In this document: piece by piece, positions 11,082 to 20,622 of the stretch
Position numbering within the stretch: position 1 is the stretch's first letter
Layout of the letters: each line of letters starts with the position of its first letter
Assembly (NCBI GenBank): GCA_027422505.1
Contig: JAPQWV010000418.1
Coordinates: 310,001 to 374,000 of the forward strand
DNA: 64,000 nt
Origin: Craterostigma plantagineum
Lineage: Eukaryota; Streptophyta; Magnoliopsida; Lamiales; Linderniaceae
Reading direction: 5' to 3'
Position numbers and translations under genes: made by a program
Notes under the pieces: model-generated
The model's database searches: none
What the model saw: only the letters and a program-made list of their open reading frames with translations
What the model was told of the DNA's origin: nothing

Positions 11082-12469
11082 CCAAAAAAGAAAGGAATAT
11101 GAAAAAAGTGAGATATAAAAAAAAAGAGAAAAAGAAAAAAAAGGAAATATGAAAAAAAACCAAAACAAAAAAGCAAAACAAAAAAAAATCAAATTTGTTT
11201 GATATGCTTCCCGGTTTTATTCTCCCACATCCAAAGATGGACGTACCACGAAGAATCTCGAGCTTTCAAACGGACAAAATTTTCCAAAGACGACGGTGAC
11301 GATCTAAGTGAGATCAAATGCTCAGTATTTTCATCGACCGGCCCCGGCTTACTAATTCAGCTAGAGCAACACTTCTCACGTACCCCGGAAGCACGAATTT
11401 CATGTTCCTATGGTTCAGTCTAATCCGACTTGATCCTAACCCTGGAACGCGTTGGAGCATTTGAGACCAAGCAAGATTATTTCGATGACGCCTAGGAAGT
11501 CTTTGAAGACACATCACTCCCTTATCTCACATAATATTCGGACCAACCCCCATAGGTACAGGTGCTAATTTTAATTAGCTCCCGGGTAGAAGTCGTCGCA
11601 TTAGGTCCAACGGCGCATGCACAACCGAGACTTACCCACTCGTCTATCTCTTAAAAGATAGGTGTTTCATAAATCACGGGGAACCACGTATGCTATCACC
11701 ATTTCACTCGGAAACGGGAGATATTGAACTAAGTGGTATTCCACCCCGTACCACGCTTTTATTGATCACTCCTGTCTAGTGTGTCCTCACTCCCCAAAAT
11801 TTTCAAATTTTTAGGACACATACACTTTTTAATACACCTAATCTTTGTGATTATGTTAGAACTTCCGTAGACATGTTCTTTTAAAGACATGCTTCTAGGA
11901 TCGGAAGGAAGTACGACCGTTGCAACATCAAAGCAACAACGGTTTCAGCCATCTTCTATGAGCTTTGCTCCTAGTTGATGTCAACGGGACGCCTATGTGG
12001 CCCCGGTACTCATTTCGACGGATTGCCTTTGTGGCTCCGTCCGGTTATTACCCACACCGACCTTTTTGTATGTATTTTTCTACCTCCAAATTAAACATGC
12101 CGACATCGTTCACACGATTCGCCATGAGGGGGAGAAGGGGTTATGCATACACAATCGGTCGGTTCACCTACCAAATTCTGCCGCGCGTACCACTCTGAAA
12201 CCGGGCTCTCTCACAACGCCACATTCAAAGGAAGCTCCGTACAACTTTAAAAAAATCAAAGAAAGAGACGACCTACCTTCTTCTGGAATTAGAGACGCTT
12301 CTTCGAGGCCGAACCAGACAACTTCCATTCGGAGAAGACGAATCTGGCGAAACGGAGAAGATGGCTAAACCCCGGGCCCTCTCCTCAATGTTCTCAAGCC
12401 CCTTGTTTCCGGAAGAAGAAGCAAGGACCGAGGACCGAACGACACGTAATTCAAGCATCATCAAGGACT

Positions 12470-12563
12470 GAAGTTGCCAACCGTGTCCACTGCATCAAGG
12501 AGCGAAGTTGCCACCATGTCCACTGCATCAATGATCGAAGTTGCCAACCGTGTCCACCTCTCC
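12470..12563 (+). repeat. 34-bp tandem repeat, about 2.7 copies
   Basis: Consecutive copies each starting GAAGTTGCCA and containing GTGTCCACTGCATCAA or a close variant. Present in every unit. It lies within a 107-codon open frame of unknown meaning. Confidence 0.75.
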
Positions 12564-12869
12564 AAACCTCACATCGGACACCCTGATCTCAACATAAGGT
12601 TGACCCAAATAGGGGGAGTTTCGAGTTTTATGTGCTTTCAACGGGAGAAATGGAACGTGGACTTTCCAAAATTCGGCAAGAACTTCGTACATCTTACGGC
12701 ATCTGGGAGAAGAACTTCAAAAGAAGATTCGACGAAAAAGCCGATGCCTAGAAGACCAAGTGAGCTTGAAGACATTCTAAAGAGGAGATTTCAATGACTC
12801 GAGGACTTTTTCATTTGCAAGACAAAGACAACCCGCGCTATATTGGAAATTGGATACAAAGGGAGAGAT

Positions 12870-13224
12870 TGTTGGAACTATTTAATTGTATTCAATTAAT
12901 ATAGTTGTCTTAATCTTGCTATACAAATTAGTAGTCTTGGACTAAATTGTAATTTATCATTTTGTAGGATTACTTGTGTAAATATACCACGAGGTGGTAT
13001 ATATAAGTGAACTCCTAAGAAAATTAGGAGTGCGCTTAGTATTGTTTCGGATCGCAAAATTAGAATTGGAAATTTTAAAGAGAAAATTTCAAGCGCCTTT
13101 GTGTTCTTCAACGTCGTTTCTCTCTCCAACGTTGGTAAATCTCAATCATAAGTGTTCGAATTCTTCAGATTTACTATCCGATTCTTCGTAATTCGATCTA
13201 GGTTGGATATTAGGGGTCCTAACA
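12870..13224 (+). repeat. 3' LTR of the Gag-only element, unit 1
   Basis: TGTTGGAAC to CCTAACA, 355 bp. It has the same palindrome (12984-13000), TATA (12998-13006) and hairpin (13011-13031) as the 5' LTR, with a perfect ACTCCTAA/TTAGGAGT stem. It lacks a short AAACCT-containing piece near 13125 that the other copies have. Confidence 0.93.
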
Positions 13225-13229
13225 AAAGG
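13225..13229. repeat. target-site duplication of the LTR element, right
   Basis: AAAGG, identical to 6808-6812. The transposase reading frame resumes directly after it. Confidence 0.9.
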
Positions 13230-14261
13230 TATGTATGATCAACACACTGTTGATGTTGGTAGGAGAACTTGCAGCTGTAAAAAATGGGATTTATCTGGTA
13301 TTCCTTGCAAGCATGCGATTTCTGCTATATGGTGTAGACACGAAGACCCGGAGACTTATGTGCATAAGTTCTACAGTGTTGAATCATACAAAAAATGCTA
13401 TCAAGGCTCAATTGCACCAATAAACAGTGCTGATTTATGGCCTAATCTTCCTTTAGCAGCTCCTCTGCCTCCCATCTATACCAACAATAAACCAGGCAGA
13501 CCAAAGAAAATGAGAAGAAGAGAACCTGATGAACCCCCCAGCCAAAATCAAACACATGTCAAGAAGCTGCGAAGGGTGAATAAATGCAGGCTTTGTGGTC
13601 AGAGAGGTCATATTGCAAGAAAATGCAATAAGAGAGATCCACATGAGGTATCTACTGATGTTCCAGCTAATGAGGCTCCACTAGAAGTAGTTCCAGAGAT
13701 TCCAGCTTATGAGGCTCCACTAGAAGTAGTTCTAGAGATTCGAGCTAATGAGATTCCGGTGTCACATGAGAATCCATGTTCAAGTACCGGGCCTAGAAAA
13801 CTTCAGGTAATTTGTAGTTTATATTTAAGTATAGATATCATGAATATTGGAATTTTTTAATATTTTTATTTTCAGGTTAAAAGATATTTGGGGATGAGTA
13901 GAACAAGAAGCCAAGCAAATCTCAAGCAACTCAAGTGCAGACTTCAAAGGTAGTTATGTGTGCAACTGGAATCTCAGTAAAGCTTAAGTAATTGTGCTGC
14001 ATATTCAAATTGTATGACTGTATTTTGCAGCTCAAAAGCATAAGAGAGGACAATTTGCAGAATGGTAATTTGGCTTTTGTTAAAAGAGGGAGACCCTATA
14101 CCACTATCTCAAAATTGAAGGCTAGTATTGCTCCGAGAGGCAAGATTCATCTAGAGAGCCATAGCCAAAGTTCATCTCAGCCTACTACTGTCAGAAATCC
14201 TCCTTTCAAAACTGGAAAGTGTTGCATTCCTCTCAGCCTTGATGGTCGAATGTTAGTCTGA
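13225..14261 (+). pseudogene. MULE transposase, 3' part (SWIM and CCHC fingers), unit 1
   Basis: C-terminal part of the transposase whose first half lies at 4974-6811. Counting from MYDQHTVDVG (13231), a SWIM zinc finger has Cys14, Cys16, Cys26 and His28. A basic linker with GRPKKMRRRE follows, then a CCHC knuckle (Cys119, Cys122, His127, Cys132). Two near-identical APLEVV repeats come from a DNA duplication of about 40 bp. Probable introns lie at 13807-13875 (CAG|GTAATT to TTTTCAG) and 13950-14030 (AAG|GTAGTT to TTTGCAG). The last exon ends in TGA at 14259-14261 and contains RGRPYTTISKLKAS. The phase of the middle exon is uncertain. The piece is cut from its promoter by the LTR insertion. 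Confidence 0.85.
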
Positions 14262-14783
14262 TATGATGTGCTTTTGTCACAGGCTAGTTTTTGTCATGTA
14301 GTTGTTGTGTTGGTTGGTTAGTTTAAGACTCTAGTTGCTGTGTTTCAGACCTGAAGTTGATGTGGTAACATGTTGTGTTTGACTAGCAAGTTGTGTTAAT
14401 ATGCTATATCAGGATGTTATGTTAAGCTGGTAATTTTAGTTGCTCCGTTCACCTGTGTTAAGCCGTTGTTTCCGATAGCCCCGTCCCGCGGAAATCATTA
14501 CCAAAAGCATTACATAAACCATTACATAGTGAATAAATCAATCACATAATTCACAAAGCCAACGTTACATAAATCATTGTACAAACCATTGCGGAAACTA
14601 TTACAGAAACAATTGTAGAAACCCTTGCAGAAACCATTACAGAAACCATTGCAAAAGCTAAGATGAAACCATTACACAAACCATTACATAATACTAGCTG
14701 ATAAACCATCGGATAAACTATCAGATAATTCTAGCTGATAAGCATAAAAATTGCTATTATTAATAGTAGCCCCAAGAGTAAAA
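14262..14783. other. spacer between convergent MULE genes, with AAACCATTACA repeats
   Basis: No coding sequence. About 14496-14690 consists of degenerate copies of AAACCATTACA with spacings of about 11-12 bases. It lies between the 3' ends of the transposase and the GRF gene and may hold both polyadenylation regions (inference). Confidence 0.65.
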
Positions 14784-15380
14784 TTATGTAATTCTTTCTT
14801 CTACAAGATATCTCCAAGGTATCACTTTCTCATATTTCTTCACCCTTCTCTTGCAAGGCCCAATATCACTTCCTAACTGCATAATCTTATTCTTACAATC
14901 ACGTAATTCTTCATCCATTTGATTTTTCGACAGATTTTCCAAATTACTTGTGTGATTACCACGGATATTCAATTCTTGTAGGCAATCAATCCTTCCCTTC
15001 ATGAATATTATAATTTCCATTTGATCTAGGACTCATCTCCGAATCCCACCACTCGAAAACATTACAACCATTTGACCTCTGCAACAAAATAGATGAATTA
15101 TATATGTAACCTAATGAAACATATATAAATAATTTCAAAAATAAAAGATAGGAAATCAATTTAAATTATAAATTATGCTTCTAACCCGATAATGATGGCA
15201 CATCCGAAACCTCCTCCCAGGGTTTGTAGTCGTCCATGCCGTCAATAGCTGAAGCTCAAATCCACATTTGCAAAATAGAGGTTCGGTCGGAACAATCGCA
15301 GGGTTTGCGGGTTCATAGCGTAGCCTTCTACTGTTAATGGAGCTCGACGAAGCTGAAGATCTACTGCTCCTGTTTAAATT
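14784..15380 (-). pseudogene. GRF-type zinc-finger protein of the MULE, unit 1
   Basis: Minus-strand two-exon gene. Exon 1 (about 15380-15186) encodes LFCKCGFELQLLTAW and NPGRRFRMCHHYR. Exon 2 (15078-14784) continues in frame with GCNVFEWWDSEMSPRSN and a charged helical tail ending YLVEERIT. Together these give the Cys-x-Cys...NPGRRF..C...C pattern and the FEWWD block of GRF zinc fingers, a nucleic-acid-binding family. The intron (15079-15185) has GT-AG ends. No in-frame ATG is seen in exon 1, so the start may be lost or lie in another exon. Unit 1 has an extra C near 15018 that shifts the frame. The gene points away from the right TIR and converges on the transposase. Confidence 0.72.
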
Positions 15381-15458
15381 TCAGAATTTTTTCGGAGAAA
15401 AAAAAGCCTGACGCGTGCCCGAATTTTTGTGCATTTACTCTGTTTCAGCCATACCCAT

Positions 15459-15657
15459 TTTTTACTGTTTAGGGAAGGTGAGGAGGGTCACGTGAGCTGC
15501 GTGTGCCGTGCTTCCATTTAAATTGACGACATAAGTAGCGCCGGGACTAATTTGGTTTATTTTTTTATAACATCGGGGACTAAATTGGTCCCCGAAAAAC
15601 ATTGGGGACAAAATTGGTCCATAGGTTAAAAATCGGGGACCAATTTAGGTTTTATCC
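15459..15657 (-). repeat. MULE right terminal inverted repeat, unit 1
   Basis: Reverse complement matches the left TIR (4626-4822) from GGATAAAACC inward to the CCTAAACAGTAAAAA block, with scattered mismatches. The direct repeat GAGCGAGAAAG follows at 15658. It probably contains the promoter side of the GRF gene. Confidence 0.9.
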
Positions 15658-17751
15658 GAGCGAGAAAGTATTTCGATTTTAACATAGTTTTGCGCTATGG
15701 AATTTTACGATCGAGAAAATTGACAGCGAGAAACTTGGTGAGTCGCCGAGAAAGTTTTCGATCGATAAAATCATCACTGTGCAAGTTTGCGATCGAGAAA
15801 TTTTATCGTCGAAAAATAATTTTATCGCTGCTAAAATTCTCGACCAAGAATGAAAGTGAAATCAACTGTTTGCGACTGTAAGTTTTGCGCTCGAAATTTA
15901 TTTTGCACCTATTATATCTATTTAGTTCAGTAATCTTTTCGCTCGCAAAAAATCCTAAAATTCAATTTCTGGATTGTAATTATTTTTCAATCTACGTTAT
16001 CATTCTTAACGGCTAAGTCAAAAGTTTAGCGATCAAAAAACTTTTTACAGTGCAAACGGTAGAAATATTGAAATTCAATTGACACTGTTTGTGAGCAAAA
16101 AAGTTCTTCGATGCCTTCAAATGGTGATATTCCAGATTAAGTCTTACTTCCAATCAAACTCAAATAACGCAGAGAATCAAAATAATCTACCTTAAAACGA
16201 TCAAGAAACTTCGAAATTAACATAATATGCAGTATTAAACCTAGATTATGCTAACAGATTGGTCTTTACCCACTGCAAATAAGCATTCGAGTTCTCAGAA
16301 TATGAAAAGACGAGAAATGAACACAGGATCATGTGAAATATATCACAATACAGATGCAAATGAGTTTAAATACACGATATTCCCTAAATGAAGTCAATTC
16401 TACCTTCCAAAGCCGAAAATCAGAGGAAAAATCGAAAGATTTGAAGGATTTTGACGTTCGTCTTTTGAGAGAAAAAGCTTTGCGCACGAAAATTTGACTG
16501 TTGAATTTTGCGATCGAGGGTTTTAGCGTGTATTTAGGGATTTTCGATTACAAGCAATGATTTCGTTTAATTGGGCTGATTAGACGTTTTGCGAGACTTA
16601 GTGAATTTATGCCCATTACTGTTTACGATCGAGAAACTTACGATCGAGAAATTTTCTTTGGTTACTATTTACTTTTCGCTCGACGATTTCGATCGAAAAT
16701 CAGTTGGTTCCTGTTTAATTTTCGCTCGTCAATATGAAGGCGAAAATTACAACTTGGTCCCAAAGTCAATTTTCGCTCAAGAAACTGCGAATGAACATTG
16801 AGAAATTCGCCCGAGTTTCTCGATGGTAAATTTTTCTATGTATGTCAGATTGATCCTAAGTTTAAAGAGTAAACCAAAAAATTGCTCCCCCTAAATATAA
16901 TATCGAATGTAATTAACTCCCTGTAATTTTTGAGCGGTGACAACTTGCTCCAAGGCTTGATCATCGAAAACATGTAACACTTAGAGTAAATTATCAAGAA
17001 TATTTGAGTTAATTTTGGAAGCAATTTTACCAATTAGGCTCGGTACCTTTCTGAAAAAAATTTGTTAGATCCAACTCATAAAACAAGTTAGAGATCAAAT
17101 GATTTAACCGTCAAAATTTTATATAATGCCGTATACTCCATGTCCGGAATAATTCGTGAAGTCCTCCTCTTTACTTCTGCAAAAAACTTAGAGAAAGAAC
17201 ATCAAGCAAGTTTGGAGTTTAAGACATATTATTGTATATGCTCCCCCTCAAATGATGCACCAAAAACGATTTGGTCATGAAAACACATAGAATCAATTGG
17301 CACAAACTAAATGAGTAACGCACAATTTAAACAATTTCACTTAGATACATGGTACCCGAATCATGTATTCAAAATGTTACGCGATGGTATGAGCATAAAC
17401 AAGTAAAATCGCATTTAATCATTTCAGCGTAAATGCAAATTAAACTTGCATATCAGACTGTGCGAGAATTCTTTTATACGTATAATTTTTTAATCTTAAG
17501 CATATTAATATTATTAATAGTATGAGGTCAGATTATTTTCCTACGATCATTCTCACGCCTAAAAATTTCACACGACACTTGAAAGGATCATATGCCGTCA
17601 AGTCATGTCATCAAACTAAAGAGTCCTAAGTTCATAGTATGATCCATTTCGACAACTCTCACTAGGTTCACTCTAGCACTAGATTATTTTTACTTGGAAT
17701 TTTTATATTTATATCACTCAAGTCAACACAAGCAATATTAAGTCAATTTAC
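15658..17751. other. non-coding copia-related flank with GATCGA and CTCCCCCT motifs
   Basis: Continuation of 4182-4625 across the MULE. 15690-16790 has repeated TTTACGATCGAGAAA-like motifs. Further right, CTCCCCCT at 16885-16892 and 17241-17249 reads on the minus strand as purine tracts like those in the 3' region of the Gag-only element. This suggests the 3' untranslated part of a minus-strand copia. The nearer half may alternatively be an intron of the downstream ORF. No gene seen. Confidence 0.55.
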
Positions 17752-17935
17752 CTGTGATCGAAGCGTTTTTAATCTTTTACCTATGCGCAAGACCGTCGAT
17801 TTGGAATCATAGAGACTGTAAGGGGTTTTAATTTGGTTCTTGACTTAGAAGGGAAGTTTTATCTTGGAATTGTGGACTAAAGATTTTCTTCCTTTTCTTC
17901 GTCGTCTTCTTCACCGACATTTTGATCTTATCCAT
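17752..17935 (-). pseudogene. possible first exon of the ORF downstream of copia pol, unit 1
   Basis: From ATG at 17935 the minus strand reads MDKIKMSVKKTTKKRKK, a basic start. After one frameshift near 17825 a second open stretch ends in GKRLKTLRSQ at CAG|GTAAAT, a good splice donor (17752/17751). An acceptor of the right polarity lies at about 2203 before the YLQQFW-type ORF. In the sequence before the MULE and solo LTR arrived these would be about 2.7 kb apart. The gene model is speculative. Confidence 0.35.
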
Positions 17936-19009
17936 CCTTAAATTTTTCATACTTGATCAAGCTGATGCTCCGCTTCTCGTTTGTTCTCGGGTTGATACCG
18001 TGCTTCTCTTCTTTTAATCCCTAGAGAGGTTTCAAAGATTATCGATTTGGAGAAGTTCAAAGTTATGGAATTCGAACCCAAGGCCGTGCTCCTCTTCTCG
18101 TTGTCTCGATATAAGACCGGATTATCGTTGGAGAAGTTCACTTCGTGGTGCTCCCTTCCAGCCATTCTGACGAGTATACGAGATTATCGAAGGAGAAGTT
18201 CACAGCAAGATCCATGCCCTCTTCTTATGATTTCAAGAAGATTTCAATAATTAGGAAGGCAGGTTCTTTTGGACTATTTATTGTGCGTTGAGCATTCCTC
18301 GTGTTCGTTTCCCATCTCCTTTTGTCATCATTTTCTTCTTTTCTTTTGTCGCCTTTTTCTCCCCCTCCTTTTCTCGTTTATGCAACCCTCTGAAATTTAT
18401 GAATTACGGTTGAAGGCTTGATTGGGATACAAATGAGGAAAAGGATATCGAAGAAGGCTCAAAAGGGATGACTAGAGGAATTATTTCAAGGATGATATTG
18501 TCTCTGTGTAATGCCAAGTGAGGAATTTCCTAAGTGCTCTAATCATTTTCCTACGGAATTAGCGCAAGGTGAGTATGAAGCCAGGAATCACTAGTTAACA
18601 CAAGCAATTGATGTGTGACTCGCTCAAGAATAGATCCATAGAAAAGAAAAATAAAAGGCCAGAATCCTCACTTATGTAAAGTGGCTTTGTGTCTAGTGTA
18701 GCAAACTAGTGACCTTTAGACAAAAGAATGCGACTAGACAGACAATATTAAGCAACAAATCAGTCTCATGTCAGTGAAATCTATTCGTGACGTAGATCGA
18801 GCATCCTAAAGATATCGTCATGCCCCTAATATTATACTTATATGTATAATATTTTTGTAGTTTTGAATTATTTAGTATTATTATATTTTTATTTTAAAAT
18901 TGAAATATTTAACGCAAGATATAACAGTTTTTAGTATAGAAAACACATAGCATAGAGCATGTGAAAGCACATAGATTCACATAGTGCACAAATTACGGGA
19001 GGTTCAACA
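17936..19009. other. flank downstream of copia pol, unit 1
   Basis: About 1 kb, mostly AT-rich. Short open frames on both strands near 17950-18250 change between units and give no recognisable protein. It matches 1-1010 of copy 0. Unit 1 lacks about 39 bp near 17979 that all other copies have. Confidence 0.6.
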
Positions 19010-20622
19010 TGCCTAATTTTTCGACAAGGAATTGGAACCATATCCAATGCCTTGGTGAAAATGTCAGCTAGTTGATATTCCGTTTTCGCAAAATACATGT
19101 CAATGGTGCCTTTTTCTACGTGATCTTTTTAAAGTGATATCGTATGTCTATGTATTTTGTGCGTGAATGGTGAACAGGATTGAACGTAATCACAATGGCA
19201 CTTTGGCTATCGCTATAATGGGTATATTATTTAGATTGTACCCATACTCGCGAAGCTGAGTCCGCATCCATAGCATATGCGAGCAACAGCTGGCGGCCGC
19301 GACATATTCTGCTTCAGCCATCGATGTTGAGACGCAGTTCTGCTTTTTGGATGACCAGCAAACCAGCTTTTTGCCTAGAAATTGAGCACACCGAATATCA
19401 TTTTCCTGTCCATTCGGCAACCTGCATAGTCAGCATCAGTGTAGCCAATTAGTTTGAAATTCATACCTTTAGGATACCACAATCCTAAGGTAGATGTGCC
19501 CTTAAGGTAGCACAAGATTCACTTCACCGCAAGCATGTGAGATTCCTTAGGGTCGGCTTGAAAACAAGCACATAAACAGGTGGCAAACATGATGTCCGGC
19601 CGGCTTGATGTGAGATATAGAAGAGACCCAATGATGCTGCGATAGAGGGTGATGTCGATCGTTTTTCCATTGGGATCGGCATCCAACTTGCAGCTTGGTG
19701 ACATAGGAGTGCTGAGGGGCTTACTCTGATCTTGATGGAACTTATTCAGAATATCCTTGATGTATTTGGTCTGACTGATGAAAATCCCATCATCTAGTTG
19801 TCTGACTTGAAGCCCTAAGAAGAATTGCATTTCTCCCATGTGACTCATTTCAAATTTGCTCTTCATTTGATTTCCAAATTTCTTGCAAAGCCGTGGATTT
19901 GTTGATCTGAAGATGATGTCATCGACGTATACTTGGACGACTATCAGATCTTTGTCTTTCCATTTGATGAAGAGAGTCGTATCGATCGTTCCTCGAATGA
20001 ATCCAGACTTCACGAGGAATTCATTCAGGACATCATACCAAACACATGGGGCTTGTTTTAGTCCGTAAAGAGCTTTATCCAATCGGTAGACGTGATCAGG
20101 GTGTGCTTGATCAACAAAGCCTTCTGATCGAGCGACATAGACTTCTTCTTTTCACACGCCATTGAGAAAGGCAGTCGTAACGTCCATTTGGTAAACTTTA
20201 AAGTCTTTATGAGCAGCATAAGCCACGAAGAGATGAATGGCTTCGATTCGGACAACAGGAGCATACGTCTCGTCGTAGTCAATTCCTTCCTATTGGTTAT
20301 AGCCCGTCGCAACCAGTCTCGCTTCATTCCTAATCACTTCTCCATCTTCATTCTTTATGTTCTTAAATACCCGTTTTGTTCCGATGATTGTTTTCCCATG
20401 CGGATGCGGTACTAGGGTCCACACTTGAAGGCGTTCGAATTGATTAATTTCATCTTGCATGGAAGTAACCCAATCTGAATCCTTAAGTGCGTCGGCTACC
20501 TTGGTTGGCTAATTTTGGCTTAAGAAGCTGCTGAAGAGACTGTGTTGATGACGTGTCCGTGCTCCACTCGGAGGATCACTAATAATCTGATCGGCTGGAT
20601 GTGCTCGAGTCCATTTTTGTTC
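19010..20622 (-). pseudogene. copia RT/RNase H fragment, unit 1
   Basis: Minus-strand copia polymerase, truncated at 20622 by the tandem junction. Reading down: [11 protein letters not shown] region, [33 protein letters not shown] (RT active site), [16 protein letters not shown], then RNase H with GYTDADYAG and MAEAEYVAAA. Stops TGA (20152-20154) and TAG (20290-20292) interrupt the RT; unit 2 shares both and units 3 and 4 lack them. The residue after YVDDIIF is Arg (RSTN) where unit 4 keeps the usual Gly. RNase H is frameshifted at 19386 and its last part (19190-19010) is in pieces. Confidence 0.9.

Larger units (their letters stand above)
10497..12869 (+). other. 3' untranslated region with repeated polypurine tracts
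   Basis: Non-coding by appearance. Purine tracts of the form GAGGGGGAG or TAGGGGGA occur at 10820, 10895, 10972, 12126 and 12610, and the final tract AAAGGGAGAGA (about 12858-12868) directly precedes the 3' LTR and should prime plus-strand synthesis. It contains two AT microsatellites, an A-rich stretch (11086-11190) and a 34-bp tandem repeat. A 107-codon frame at 12474-12797 has no recognised family. Confidence 0.7.
6813..13224 (+). mobile_element. Gag-only non-autonomous copia-type LTR retrotransposon
   Basis: Complete LTR element: 5' LTR 6813-7161, primer binding site, long leader, coiled-coil Gag-like ORF (8898-10496), long 3' region with repeated purine tracts, and 3' LTR 12870-13224. 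It is flanked by identical AAAGG (6808-6812 and 13225-13229). No protease, integrase, RT or RNase H sequence lies between the LTRs. The Gag-like ORF is homologous to the C-terminal Gag of the minus-strand copia at the right end of the window (shared ELEDRLENNYNCL). It would therefore need enzymes in trans. It sits inside the transposase gene of the MULE. Confidence 0.9.
4626..15657 (+). mobile_element. Mutator-like element (MULE) with nested LTR element
   Basis: DNA transposon bounded by inverted repeats of about 197-199 bp and by the direct repeat GAGCGAGAAAG (4615-4625 and 15658-15668). The repeat is 11 bp as read, or 9 bp if the last TIR bases are assigned differently, as expected for MULEs. 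Inside are a plus-strand transposase gene starting near the left TIR and a minus-strand GRF zinc-finger gene starting near the right TIR. They converge on a spacer at 14262-14783. Removing the 6.4-kb LTR element at 6813-13224 leaves about 4.6 kb. Units 2-4 contain only the right part (3' transposase, GRF gene, right TIR), so they cannot be complete MULEs. Confidence 0.9.
7637..20622. repeat. tandem unit 1 (about 13.0 kb)
   Basis: First full unit of a head-to-tail array. It runs from AATTGATTG in the leader of the Gag-only element to the N-terminal part of the copia RT gene. Its left edge is continuous with the normal leader. Its right edge joins straight to the start of unit 2. Private features include a deletion of about 39 bp near 17979, a small duplication near 18236, a one-base Gag deletion near 9588, and an extra C in the GRF gene near 15018. 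Confidence 0.93.

Noticed and set aside
11199..12464. Several frames of 60-123 codons on both strands in the 3' region, repeated in each unit
   Set aside because: Competing frames overlap on both strands, none shows a known domain, and identity between units only reflects recent copying.
14496..14690. Regularly spaced repeats considered as a CRISPR array
   Set aside because: Repeats are about 11 bases, degenerate and without unique spacers, in a plant genome.
18047..18250. Plus-strand frame MEKFKVMEFEPKAVLLFSLS seen in several units
   Set aside because: The frame changes with one-base indels between units, an opposite-strand frame overlaps it, and no domain is recognisable.
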